Source of the DNA: an uncultured Acidimicrobiales bacterium
Lineage (GTDB): Bacteria > Actinomycetota > Acidimicrobiia > Acidimicrobiales > SHLQ01
NCBI GenBank assembly: GCA_937934655.1
Contig: CALGZB010000228.1
Coordinates: forward strand, 1 to 38,677
Direction: 5' to 3'
Length of the DNA stretch: 38,677 bases
This document shows positions 6,797 to 14,314 of the stretch, one piece after another. The translations under genes were made by a program, and so were the position numbers. Every line of letters starts with the position of its first letter. The stretch's first letter is position 1. The notes below the pieces were generated by a model. It ran no database searches. It was not told where the DNA came from and saw only the letters and a list, made by a program, of their open reading frames with translations.

Positions 6797-7816
6797 CTAG
6801 CTGGCAGGGCGGACCCAGTGGCCGTCGGCGTCGAAACGTAGTTCCGCTAACTCGCCTGGGATCACTTCGACGTCAGCTTGGAGCGCGACCGCAACCTTCT
6901 GGTAGTTCCATTTCATGACGTCGAGGGTGAGTTCGACGAGCTGGTTCGTGGTGAAGTGATTACGTAGCTCTGCGGAGAGCGCTGCGTCGATGTCGCCTGG
7001 TTGCGTCATCAAGAGGTCAGCGAGCTGCAGGGCCGCCTTTTGGGAGGCCGGCAGATCGGAATCGCGATAGCCGTTGACCTTCGACGCCATGGTCTCGTCG
7101 AGTCCGTTCTGGCGAGCAACTGCTCCCCGTACGCTCAGTCAAGTGAGGCAGTCGTGATAGTTCGCGCAACGGAGACGAACGAGTTCGGTGGTGATGGGGT
7201 CGATGTCGTCGAGGCACACCACTGCGGCTTGCCATTCGTTCAGCGCAGCGGAAAGCCGGGCATCGCCGGGTCGGTGGGCCCCATTCGTGGCGGGACTACT
7301 GGAACTCGTGGAGGCTTTGCTGGTCGCTAGGTCTGCGCCCCAGTGGTCGAGGTGGGTGAGCTCGGCGCCGCTGTCGTCGGAGGCAACGGGAAGTAGGCCA
7401 AGCCGCTGCCAGGCGACGTCGAGACGAATTCGTTGCTCGATGACCAGCAGCGAATGGATGAAATCCATGAGCCCGTCGGCGCCGAGATGATCGCGAGCTG
7501 CGGAAAGCGTACGTTCCGACATCGTGGCAACGTCGATGACCCATTGTTCGACAAAGGCGACGATGGCTTCGTCGTTGACTTCCTCGGCTCCGGTGGTGGA
7601 TCCGGTCGTCGACAGGTAGTCCGGCCAGGAGAACTCGCAGTTGAGGAGCTCGGCGATTCGGAAGGCAGCTGTTTCGAGAGCGCTTGTACGGTCGCTCCAC
7701 CTGAACGCTTGATGCAGCGCTTCTGCCACCCGATCGTGGTCGCCGAGGACATCGGCCAGGTCATCGGGTCGCAGCCCGACCGTTGTCGTCCGCTCACTCA
7801 CTGGTTCGTCGGCCAT
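6797..7816 (-). CDS. Candidate selenoprotein: two-domain AhpD/carboxymuconolactone decarboxylase-like protein with in-frame UGA
   Basis: One continuous reading frame of 340 codons interrupted only by a TGA at 7141-7139. Reading that TGA as selenocysteine gives a 339-aa protein with two AhpD-like domains. The C-terminal one runs ITTELVRLRCANYHDCLT-U-LSVRG, so C223-x-x-U226 replaces the CxxC redox pair expected after ELVRLR in AhpD-like proteins. Family-typical sequence continues for 113 codons after the UGA (KAALQLADLLM, HFTTNQLVELTLDVMKW). The first domain (about residues 25-150) retains ALETAAFRIAELLNC but lacks a CxxC. A SECIS-like hairpin follows the UGA. AhpD-type proteins are thiol peroxidase or reductase partners. 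ATG 7816 has a -10 box (TATTGT) 6 nt upstream. The alternative is a pseudogene or a sequencing error. Confidence 0.72.
7111..7128 (-). promoter_or_regulatory. SECIS-like hairpin downstream of in-frame UGA
   Basis: On the mRNA, GGGGAGC-AGUU-GCUCGCC folds into a 7-position stem with a single G-G mismatch and an AGUU loop. The loop begins 17 nt after the UGA and has G at its second position. Bacterial SECIS elements lie at this distance and need a G at the first or second loop position, so the fit is good. Confidence 0.55.
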
Positions 7817-7822
7817 GTCGAG

Positions 7823-7828
7823 ACAATA
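7823..7828 (-). promoter_or_regulatory. -10 box of a leaderless promoter (AhpD-like gene)
   Basis: TATTGT on the minus strand lies 6 nt before the ATG at 7816. There is no Shine-Dalgarno sequence and only a weak -35. It favours this start over the upstream in-frame codon at 7897. Confidence 0.4.
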
Positions 7829-7914
7829 GATCCGTTCTCCACCGGCGGAAGAATGTGTGTGGAGCCAATTGGCGGCACCTAGGATCGGCGTTGGCAACCG
7901 GAGGTAGCAGAACC

Positions 7915-8799
7915 ATGGCCACGCCTTTGAGGGTCGAGCCGTTGCTCGGGACGGCAGCCGAAGTAGTAATCGTCGCCACAGATCCGGCGATTGCGCGGTC
8001 CGGCGAGCACGCTGTCATCAGCGAAGTCGCCCGGCTCGAAGCGATCTTCACGGTCTTCGATGAAGCGAGCGCGTTGCATTCGTTTCACCGCACCGGTGTC
8101 ACCGATGTGCTCGAACTCCAGACCGTCCTTGAGTTGGCGGCGCAATGGCACCGGCGCAGCGGAGGCGCTTTTCAGCCGGCCGCTCAGCAGCTGGTCGACC
8201 TTTGGGACGATGCAGCAGCCGCGGGCGTTCTTCCATCTGTTGAGACGCTTGACCGGGTTGCCTCACACCTTGCTTCCTCTGGCGTTGACGGCTCGTTCGA
8301 TCGAAGCCGTTTCAATCTGAACGCGATTGCGAAAGGGTGGATCGCCGACTTTGGGTTGCGAAGCGTTGTCGACGCACAACCCGATGTGGTGGGCGGCTGG
8401 CTGAGCTTGGGCGGGGATGTTGTGCACCGCGGCGATGAGTCAGTGGCGGTCGGCATCGAGGATCCGCGTCGCCCCTACGACAACGTCGCGCCGATGGTGA
8501 CGGTCGATGTGTCCAACGAGGCGCTGGCCACGAGCGGCGGAGCACGGCGCTGGTGGACCATCGGTGAGCAACAGTTCTCGAAGGTGCTCGACCCTCGCAC
8601 GGGATGGCCGGTCGACCACATCGCTAGTGCCACCGTCATTGCCCCCGATGGGGCCGCCGCTGATGCTCTGGCAACCGTCGCGCTCATCCTGCCCGTCGAC
8701 GAAACCCTCGCCTTGGTCGCCGACTCTGGCGCCGAGTGCTTTCTCGTTCACGAGGACGGAACGGTCACCAGCTCATCGGACCGGTTCAGACGAGCGTGA
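7915..8799 (+). CDS. apbE: FAD:protein FMN transferase (ApbE)
   Basis: A 294-aa ApbE-family protein. These enzymes use FAD to attach FMN covalently to Ser/Thr of extracytoplasmic flavoproteins. Motifs seen are FNLNAIAKGWIADF (the family's GGIAKG-like segment), LSLGGDV, VGIEDPRRP, ATSGGARRW, VLDPRTGWPV and AADALATVALIL near the C terminus, which includes the metal- and FAD-binding positions. No signal peptide is obvious, so it may act in the cytoplasm, or its N terminus may be atypical. The ATG at 7915 has GGAGG 10 nt upstream, which rejects the longer in-frame start at 7783. It is convergent with the PepSY gene, and the ends overlap by 14 bases. Confidence 0.88.
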   Translation: MATPLRVEPLLGTAAEVVIVATDPAIARSGEHAVISEVARLEAIFTVFDEASALHSFHRTGVTDVLELQTVLELAAQWHRRSGGAFQPAAQQLVDLWDDAAAAGVLPSVETLDRVASHLASSGVDGSFDRSRFNLNAIAKGWIADFGLRSVVDAQPDVVGGWLSLGGDVVHRGDESVAVGIEDPRRPYDNVAPMVTVDVSNEALATSGGARRWWTIGEQQFSKVLDPRTGWPVDHIASATVIAPDGAAADALATVALILPVDETLALVADSGAECFLVHEDGTVTSSSDRFRRA

Positions 8800-9505
8800 A
8801 CCAGATGAGGGCGGCCGTTATCGCCGCTCCTCCAGCAAGCCAGAGGAGTGCGCTCTTGCGTCGTTTGCGCATAAGGAGCTGAATTCCGAGACCGGTCACG
8901 GCCACGAACACGAGAAAGACCGACGCAATGTCGATGACGAGGCTCCACACCGAGCCGGTGTCGCTGCCAGAGTGAAGATCTCGCATCGCATTAACGAAGC
9001 CTTCCTCTCGAATCGTCAGCTCGTACGATAGTGAGACCACGTCGAAGCGAACCGAGGCGCCATAGCCGGGGCCGGTGTAGTTGATCGATCCTTCGTCGTC
9101 GACTTGATCAAAGTTGGTGACCTCGCCACCAACGCCGTGCTCGCTTCGGAGATACTCGCTGACCGCGAGAAACTCGACGTCACGTTCATTGGTTCTGACG
9201 GTTTCTGGCAACGATCCTTCGATGAACGTTGTGGCGATCTCGTCGCCGAACAACCAGGTGGGATGGTTCAACAGGATGCCGGTAATCCCGAAGAACATGA
9301 TGACCAGAAACGCGACCATGCTGGCGTACACGTGAAGCCACCGCATCCATCGCTGCACCTTGTTTGCGGTCTTACGAGTCGGCGGCGTGCGCTGGACTGG
9401 CGGTGGGGAAGGGGCTGCGGGCAGGGAAGGAGACGGCGTGGGCGCGTGAAGGGCTCCGGGGAGCTGGCCGTAGGTGGGGCCGCTTGGTGGTGGTTGATCA
9501 GACAT
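8786..9505 (-). CDS. PepSY-associated transmembrane protein
   Basis: A 239-aa membrane protein. Residues 1-50 are a Pro-rich cytoplasmic lead. The first helix (about 62-84) begins RWLHVYASMVAFLVIMFFGITGILLNHP, which is the characteristic opening of PepSY-TM proteins with a His facing the membrane. An extracytoplasmic domain of about 95 residues follows, ending MRDLHSG, and then two helices (SLVIDIASVFLVFVAVTGLGI and LLWLAGGAAITAALIWFTL). Related proteins carry electrons or heme across the membrane for extracytoplasmic reductases. The ATG at 9505 overlaps the end of the DUF2271 gene by 8 bases, so the two are co-translated. Confidence 0.82.
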   Translation of the reverse strand: MSDQPPPSGPTYGQLPGALHAPTPSPSLPAAPSPPPVQRTPPTRKTANKVQRWMRWLHVYASMVAFLVIMFFGITGILLNHPTWLFGDEIATTFIEGSLPETVRTNERDVEFLAVSEYLRSEHGVGGEVTNFDQVDDEGSINYTGPGYGASVRFDVVSLSYELTIREEGFVNAMRDLHSGSDTGSVWSLVIDIASVFLVFVAVTGLGIQLLMRKRRKSALLWLAGGAAITAALIWFTLV

Positions 9506-10226
9506 CGATTCGAACGGTCGCACTCGACAGCTCATTCACGTCGGGAAGGGCCGTCTCCTGCAACTCGCCGCTCAGGAAGAAAGGTTCACGGATTAAGGAG
9601 TGCGGGCCGTTCTCGCGCACGGATTCGACACAAACAAAGTAGTCACCAGCTGGCGCAGACATCCCGTTGATCATCCCATCCCACACAACGGCGTAGGTGC
9701 CTGGCAAACGGGTTGCCGACGAAATGGTTGCCGCGTTATCTACGCCACCGGCCGCAATTCGATCCAGGTCGGATGGGTACCAACGAGCAAGATGATCGAG
9801 CCATCGTTCGCCTCTGCGGCCCTGTTGGTACCAGAGTGCGACGGTCTGGGCGAGATTGCCGGCTGCGTCTTCGATCCACACGGCAACGTATGGCGGTTCG
9901 TTCTTTCCCGAAGCACCTTGGGTATAGGTGAAGGAAATGACCATCTCGCCTGCCACGGCGACACCGCCTGCGGTCGCAGCAGGTTCGGCTGCGTCCGAAG
10001 ATTCAGGAGCAAGGGTGGTTGCGGGAGTGGTTGTTGTCGTCGTGGTTGTTGTCGTCGTCGTGGTCGTTGTCGGAACCGGCTCAGCCGTTGCCCCAGCAAA
10101 GACGTCGACGTCGTCATTTCCGCACGCCAAACCCGGAACGACAGCGATCGCGCCAGCTCCAAGCGACAGCTTGAGCATCGATCGGCGCGATACCAGTTCG
10201 TATCGGGTCAGTTTGGGGGGTTTCAT
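9498..10226 (-). CDS. DUF2271 lipoprotein with Tat signal and poly-Thr linker
   Basis: A 242-aa exported protein. The N terminus has SRRSMLKLSLG, a twin-arginine signal, running into the lipobox GLAC with C35 as the lipid-anchored residue. A Thr-rich linker (T53 to T67, fifteen in a row) follows. The DUF2271 domain (about residues 85-242) includes VWIEDAAGNLAQTVALW, a RWYPSDLDRI segment, and the closing VVWDGMINGMSAPAGDYFVCVE. DUF2271 proteins often sit next to PepSY and ApbE genes and are thought to be periplasmic or surface flavin-associated redox partners. The ATG at 10226 was chosen because the signal peptide begins there; it has a good promoter upstream. Confidence 0.85.
   Translation of the reverse strand: MKPPKLTRYELVSRRSMLKLSLGAGAIAVVPGLACGNDDVDVFAGATAEPVPTTTTTTTTTTTTTTTPATTLAPESSDAAEPAATAGGVAVAGEMVISFTYTQGASGKNEPPYVAVWIEDAAGNLAQTVALWYQQGRRGERWLDHLARWYPSDLDRIAAGGVDNAATISSATRLPGTYAVVWDGMINGMSAPAGDYFVCVESVRENGPHSLIREPFFLSGELQETALPDVNELSSATVRIDV
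10026..10070 (-). repeat. Low-complexity ACN codon tract (15 Thr)
   Basis: A run of 15 Thr codons of mixed ACA/ACC/ACG/ACT use between the lipobox and the DUF2271 domain. It is probably a flexible, possibly glycosylated, wall-spanning linker and may vary in length. Confidence 0.8.
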
Positions 10227-10245
10227 GGTGTCATTCTGGCGACGA

Positions 10246-10274
10246 ATTGTAAGACCAATGTAAGAATCGCTCAA
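10246..10274 (-). promoter_or_regulatory. Promoter with 11-bp direct repeats upstream of DUF2271-PepSY operon
   Basis: On the minus strand TTGAGC (-35) and TACAAT (-10) are separated by 17 bp, with about 19 nt to the ATG. TCTTACA occurs twice with an 11-bp period (10248-10254 and 10259-10265 read on the plus strand as TGTAAGA), inside the spacer and -10. Such spacing is typical of OmpR/PhoB-type response-regulator sites. Confidence 0.55.
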
Positions 10275-10308
10275 AAAGTATGCGTCGCCTCGCCAGTAGC
10301 CCTGTTGA

Positions 10309-12069
10309 CTAGTAGTCCCCTGGCGAAGTGACTTGTCCGGCAAGGTTTCCGGTTGGGACGCCGCCGACCACGGCTGGCACACCGTTGACGATCGTCGCCT
10401 GTACGCCGACTGCCCAAGCCTTGAAACGGCCTGCGCCTCCCGGGAGATCGCGCACGAACTCCTTGCGTCCGGCATCGATGGTTTCTGGATCGAACAGGAA
10501 GGCGTCACCGCATTGGCCGGGTACGAGTGTGCCCCGGTTGTTGAGTCCGACGATGTTGGCCGGTACCTGGGTGATCTGGCGGATGCCTTCTTCGAGGCTC
10601 CACACCTCTCGGTCGATAACCCAGTTGCGGAGATACCAAGAGCTCCAGTCGGCGGCGTCGTCACGAGCGAGGTGAGCGCCGCCGTCGGAGGTACCGATGA
10701 TCATCCGGGCGTCCTGCTGTGCGACCTCGACCGCCTCGGCCCACTCCTTGGTTTCCCAGTTCCAGCGGAATCCGGTTTCGAAGTCTTCGGCGAGGGCAAG
10801 ATCGAGCATGACGTCGGCGGGAGCTGTGCTGGTTGTTTCGGCGATGTGGGCCAACGACTTGCCAAGGAGGTGCCGGTTGACGTCGTCTCGCACATGTTGC
10901 ACGAAGACGGTTTCCCACAATGGCGGTGGGGTAGTGGTGCCGAGTTCTGGGTCTCGGTTGTAGTTCTCTACGGCGTTGCGAAGCACATCGCGCCGAGCGG
11001 GATCGCGTAGCGCTGCGGCCCGGTCGTCATGAGGGAGGGCCAACATCTCGACCCAGGACGGCACCGAGAGGTACAGCTGGTTTTCGGGGCCGATGGTGAG
11101 CGGGCGGTCGGGTGGCCGGGTAATCAAAATGTTGTAGATCGGGGAGCCATTGGCGCCCGCCCGGTTCAGAAACTCTTGTGCCCGGCCCCAGGTTGCAGTG
11201 GGTGCATCGGTCTTGTTGCGTCCGCCGAGCCCTTGGATGATTACGGGGAGTCCGGACCGTGAGGCCAGCTCGATGCAGTAGTCCTCGTCGGTATCGTCGA
11301 TGCCGCCGATGGCACTTGTTGGCAGGTACGTGATCGACCCGGCGCCTCGGTGCCCAGCGGCTTCGCCAAGTGCCAGAAGCTCCTCGCGGCTCGAGAACCG
11401 TGAAGGAACTGGCTGACCGTTGCCATCGAGGTGGGTGGGAGCGTGCGAGGACGACAATCCTGCCGCGCCGCCATCCATGGCATCGCGCACCACCTGTTGC
11501 ATCTCGGCGATCTCTTCGGGGGTGGCTTCGCGTTCGGACCCGGCAGGTCCCATCACCCAACGGCGGATGTTCGAATGGCCGATGTAGCAGGCCAGGTTCA
11601 GTCCGAGCCTGCCGGTTCGGGCCGAGAGGTACTGCGGCATGGTTTCGAAGTCGAACTCCACAGCATCCATCGCTGTCGGTTCCATTTGTTCGACTTTGGC
11701 GAAGAGCTCTCGGAGGTATTGGCGGTCGTCCGGTCGGGTTGGGGCGATAGAGAACCCGCAGTTTCCGGCGAGCACAGTGGTAACACCGTGGTAGATCGAC
11801 ATCGATGCCAAAGGATCGAACGTGAGCTGCGGGTCGTAATGCGTATGCACGTCGACGATTCCGGGAGCCACGATCAGGCCATCGGCGTCGATGACCTCGG
11901 CGTCTTGTCTGGTGGCCCTATCGGCCCGGCCCACCGACGCAACCCGTCCGTCTTTGATGACGACGTCGGCACGACGGCGGGGGAGGCCCGTGCCGTCGAC
12001 GACCATTCCGCCAGCGATAACCAGATCTCCGGCCATCGAGTCTTCGGGAGTGCCAGGGGTGTCCGTCAT
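10309..12069 (-). CDS. D-aminoacylase-like amidohydrolase
   Basis: A 586-aa amidohydrolase-superfamily enzyme of the N-acyl-D-amino-acid deacylase group. It begins with a beta-sandwich strand set (DLVIAGGMVVDGTG), then the metal site VDVHTHYDP with H75 and H77, GNCGFSIAP with C104 as a bridging-metal ligand, and SDGGAH late in the barrel. A C-terminal sandwich segment has RGTLVPGQCGDAFLFDPETI. Relatives hydrolyse N-acyl-D-amino acids or related amides in the cytosol; the substrate is unknown here. The ATG at 12069 overlaps the TauD-like TGA as ATGA, so it is the last gene of a coupled seven-gene operon. An upstream M at 12150 was rejected. Confidence 0.85.
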   Translation of the reverse strand: MTDTPGTPEDSMAGDLVIAGGMVVDGTGLPRRRADVVIKDGRVASVGRADRATRQDAEVIDADGLIVAPGIVDVHTHYDPQLTFDPLASMSIYHGVTTVLAGNCGFSIAPTRPDDRQYLRELFAKVEQMEPTAMDAVEFDFETMPQYLSARTGRLGLNLACYIGHSNIRRWVMGPAGSEREATPEEIAEMQQVVRDAMDGGAAGLSSSHAPTHLDGNGQPVPSRFSSREELLALGEAAGHRGAGSITYLPTSAIGGIDDTDEDYCIELASRSGLPVIIQGLGGRNKTDAPTATWGRAQEFLNRAGANGSPIYNILITRPPDRPLTIGPENQLYLSVPSWVEMLALPHDDRAAALRDPARRDVLRNAVENYNRDPELGTTTPPPLWETVFVQHVRDDVNRHLLGKSLAHIAETTSTAPADVMLDLALAEDFETGFRWNWETKEWAEAVEVAQQDARMIIGTSDGGAHLARDDAADWSSWYLRNWVIDREVWSLEEGIRQITQVPANIVGLNNRGTLVPGQCGDAFLFDPETIDAGRKEFVRDLPGGAGRFKAWAVGVQATIVNGVPAVVGGVPTGNLAGQVTSPGDY

Positions 12070-12902
12070 CGTGGTCGGTCCCCGCTGATGGTGAGGCGAT
12101 GCATGATGCGTCGACTCGAGTAGTCGGGCACGGCGTAGTGCTGAAGGCAACGGTTATCCCAGAGGGCGAGTGTGCCTGGCTGCCACTTGAACCGGCACTG
12201 GAACAGTGGCGACTGCACATGCTCGAGGAGCATGTTGAGTGTTGTGCGGCTCTCGGTGTCGGTAAGGCCGTCGATCTGCGTGGTGAAGTTGCCGTTCACA
12301 AAGAGCGCCTTGCGGCCGGTGCGGGGATGGGTACGCACAATCGGGTGGTGCTCGGGCGGATATTCGCGGCGCATCTCGCCAAGGTCGGCATTGCTGTTGC
12401 CATCGGCGATGGCCTTGACCAGCATTTTCGAAAGGTCGTGGGTCGCGGTGAGGCCCCCGAGGAAGTTCTGCATGGGTTCGCTGAGCGCGTCGTACGCCTC
12501 GTACATGTTCGACCAGCAGGTATCGCCACCAACCGGAGGCAACATCACGGCTTGCAGCATGGTGTAGCTAGGCGGCTCGGAGCGGAAGGTGTTGTCGCTA
12601 TGCCAGGCGTCGGCGCCTTCGCCGAGCGGTGACTGCTGATCGAGCACTGTCATTTCGGGCGTGTCTGGGTGCTTCGGTCCAAACGGCGCAACATCGATGC
12701 CGCCCAAAAGCAGTGCGAGTCGCATCTGGTCGGCAGGTTCGAGCGCCTGACCAGGAAAGAACACCACCTGGTGATCGAGCACCAACTGTTCGAAGTCGGC
12801 GAGCGACGATTCTTCGACATCGCGCAGATCGATACCGGTGACGACCGCGCCGGTCTTTGCAGTAAGGGGCTCGACGGTTAGAGCTTCCATAGAGAACGTC
12901 AT
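12066..12902 (-). CDS. TauD-type Fe(II)/2-oxoglutarate dioxygenase
   Basis: A 278-aa dioxygenase with the TauD/TfdA layout. The metal triad is H101 and D103 (WHSDNTF) with H255 (CLQHYAVPDY), and the 2-oxoglutarate-binding Arg is R269 in RRIMHRLTISGDRP. These match the positions of E. coli TauD closely. Members hydroxylate taurine, alkyl sulfates, aryloxyalkanoates or carnitine-like compounds. A role here in hydroxylating an intermediate, or in cleaving a C-X bond, of the operon's substrate is plausible. Both ends overlap neighbours as ATGA junctions, showing tight translational coupling. Confidence 0.9.
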   Translation of the reverse strand: MTFSMEALTVEPLTAKTGAVVTGIDLRDVEESSLADFEQLVLDHQVVFFPGQALEPADQMRLALLLGGIDVAPFGPKHPDTPEMTVLDQQSPLGEGADAWHSDNTFRSEPPSYTMLQAVMLPPVGGDTCWSNMYEAYDALSEPMQNFLGGLTATHDLSKMLVKAIADGNSNADLGEMRREYPPEHHPIVRTHPRTGRKALFVNGNFTTQIDGLTDTESRTTLNMLLEHVQSPLFQCRFKWQPGTLALWDNRCLQHYAVPDYSSRRIMHRLTISGDRPR

Positions 12903-13408
12903 GCGGCGGGTTGAATGTCGATGCCAATGGTTGGCAGATAGGTGGTGAGGTGGTCGGCGATTTGGGGGCCGAGCTCAGCGGGTACCGTTGCAGCGACGTG
13001 CGGCGCTCCTGCCCGGGTGAGCATCGGTTCGAGCCGGGTGCGGATCTGCTGGAGAACCCAGGGCACCACGGGTCCGTGGGCGGCGGTATCGAAGCCCACC
13101 AACGTGTTTGTTCCTGCGGCCTTATCGACGTAGTGGTAGTGCGGGTCGTCGTCGAAGGCATCAAACCGGATGTATTCGTGATCGTCGATAACACTCTCGA
13201 TGTGGATAGAGAGGCCCTCGTCGGTAAATCCGCCTTCTGGCGACGCTTCCTCGATCTCGGCCAGATCATCACCTTCGTACGCAGCGGCCAAGGCGTCGGG
13301 ATCGACCACTCGGTATTCGACACCGATTCGGAGTGGTGCCATGTCGAAGTAGACGGTGTGCTCGGGGTCCGGTGGTACCGGCTGCACGTTGTAGGTCTGT
13401 CCCAGCAT
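12899..13408 (-). CDS. Conserved-looking hypothetical protein in catabolic operon
   Basis: A 169-aa soluble protein with no signal peptide, membrane helix or Cys, and no family I recognise. It is acidic, with FDMAPLRIGVEYRVVDPDAL at the start, a GLSIHIESV strand and a striking DDDPHYHYVD segment near residue 90 whose His residues could bind a metal. The C-terminal third is helical (VVPWVLQQIRTRLEPML). It sits between the second amidohydrolase-like gene (45 bases upstream) and the TauD-like gene (ATGA overlap). Its place in a coupled operon argues that it is a real, functional component. It could be a subunit, a substrate-binding protein or an enzyme of an unknown class. Confidence 0.7.
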   Translation of the reverse strand: MLGQTYNVQPVPPDPEHTVYFDMAPLRIGVEYRVVDPDALAAAYEGDDLAEIEEASPEGGFTDEGLSIHIESVIDDHEYIRFDAFDDDPHYHYVDKAAGTNTLVGFDTAAHGPVVPWVLQQIRTRLEPMLTRAGAPHVAATVPAELGPQIADHLTTYLPTIGIDIQPAA

Positions 13409-13453
13409 GAGGGTCCTCGTTTTTCTGTCTGCGTGGCCGGCGATGGAGCCGGG

Positions 13454-14314
13454 TTAGTTCAGTCGGGTAAATATCGAGCGGGCGTTGTCGGTGGTGATAC
13501 GTCGTATCAGATCCGAGTCGAGGTCGGATCGCAAAAACTGGCGAGCTGCTTGCGCGTGGCCCGTGGTTGGGAAACTCGACCCGTACATAACCTTCGTGCG
13601 GCCGTCGCCCGTTGCGTAGTCGACGAGTTCGGCCGGCCAGAGTCTGACCGGCCACGAGGCAGTGCCGATATAGACGTTGTCGAACTCGACCGCCATCGCG
13701 ATGGTTTCGGTGGTCCACGGTGCGCCGGTATGAGAGAGAAGAAACGCCACGTCGGGGTAGTCGGTGGCGGGCTTGCGAATTCCGTCTGGGTGGCCGCACT
13801 CGTGAGGAAAGTTTCCACCGGAGGCGCCGGCCTGCATCACGAACGGGACCTGACGCTCCGAGCACAGTCGGTAGTAGGCGTCGAAGTCAGGGTGGTCGAA
13901 CCGGCGGTTCCAACTATGGGTGTGGTTGTGGAGACCCAGGCACCAAGGTTCGTCAAGCATCGCTGCTGCGTGGTCGACATCGGCTTGCCCACGGGTTGGG
14001 TCGACGCTCCAGAGTCCTTTAAAGCGGCCCGGGTACTCGGCAGCGAGCGACTGGATCTCGTCGATGCGGGTGGCGACATGTTCGAAGTCGTCAACCTCAG
14101 GGTCCGCCCTCAGGTCCGAGGCGACCAGGATCAAGGTGTCGAAGCCAGCCCCATCCATTCGCTCGATCATCTCGGCTGGAGAGCAGAATTCGTCGCCGTC
14201 GCGTTCGATCTTAAGCCCGAGACCCTGATTGCTAATTGCTTGTTGCCAGGCGGGTAGTCGGTCGGGCAGGAACGCGTTGCACCAGTAGTCGATGGCGCCG
14301 TGGAGTGCGGTCAT
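13454..14314 (-). CDS. Amidohydrolase-2 family protein with altered metal site
   Basis: A 286-aa protein of the amidohydrolase-2 (PF04909-like) TIM-barrel family, recognisable by VDPTRGQADVD, CLGLHNHTHSWNRRFDHPDF, FLLSHTGAPW and a C-terminal TTDNARSIF. The usual metal ligands are changed: the HxH after strand 1 is replaced by IDYWCN, and the terminal GSDFP is GSSFP. It keeps the SHTG His and gains an HNHTH cluster around residue 130. It may bind metal differently or have lost hydrolysis. The gene starts within an ATGA overlap with the CoA ligase upstream and is followed by the unknown protein, so it belongs to the operon. Confidence 0.8.
   Translation of the reverse strand: MTALHGAIDYWCNAFLPDRLPAWQQAISNQGLGLKIERDGDEFCSPAEMIERMDGAGFDTLILVASDLRADPEVDDFEHVATRIDEIQSLAAEYPGRFKGLWSVDPTRGQADVDHAAAMLDEPWCLGLHNHTHSWNRRFDHPDFDAYYRLCSERQVPFVMQAGASGGNFPHECGHPDGIRKPATDYPDVAFLLSHTGAPWTTETIAMAVEFDNVYIGTASWPVRLWPAELVDYATGDGRTKVMYGSSFPTTGHAQAARQFLRSDLDSDLIRRITTDNARSIFTRLN

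Noticed and set aside
7139-7897. Treating the AhpD-like gene as a complete 252-aa protein plus a separate 97-aa downstream protein, or as a pseudogene.
   Set aside because: Both parts are in the same frame, split by a single UGA at a redox-Cys position with a SECIS-like hairpin. The downstream part has no promoter or Shine-Dalgarno sequence of its own. A sequencing error remains possible and is stated in the finding.
12911-14257. A 448-aa open frame on the plus strand.
   Set aside because: It lies antisense to the unknown operon gene and the amidohydrolase-like gene, has no recognisable domain, and is explained by GC-rich codon bias of the genuine genes.
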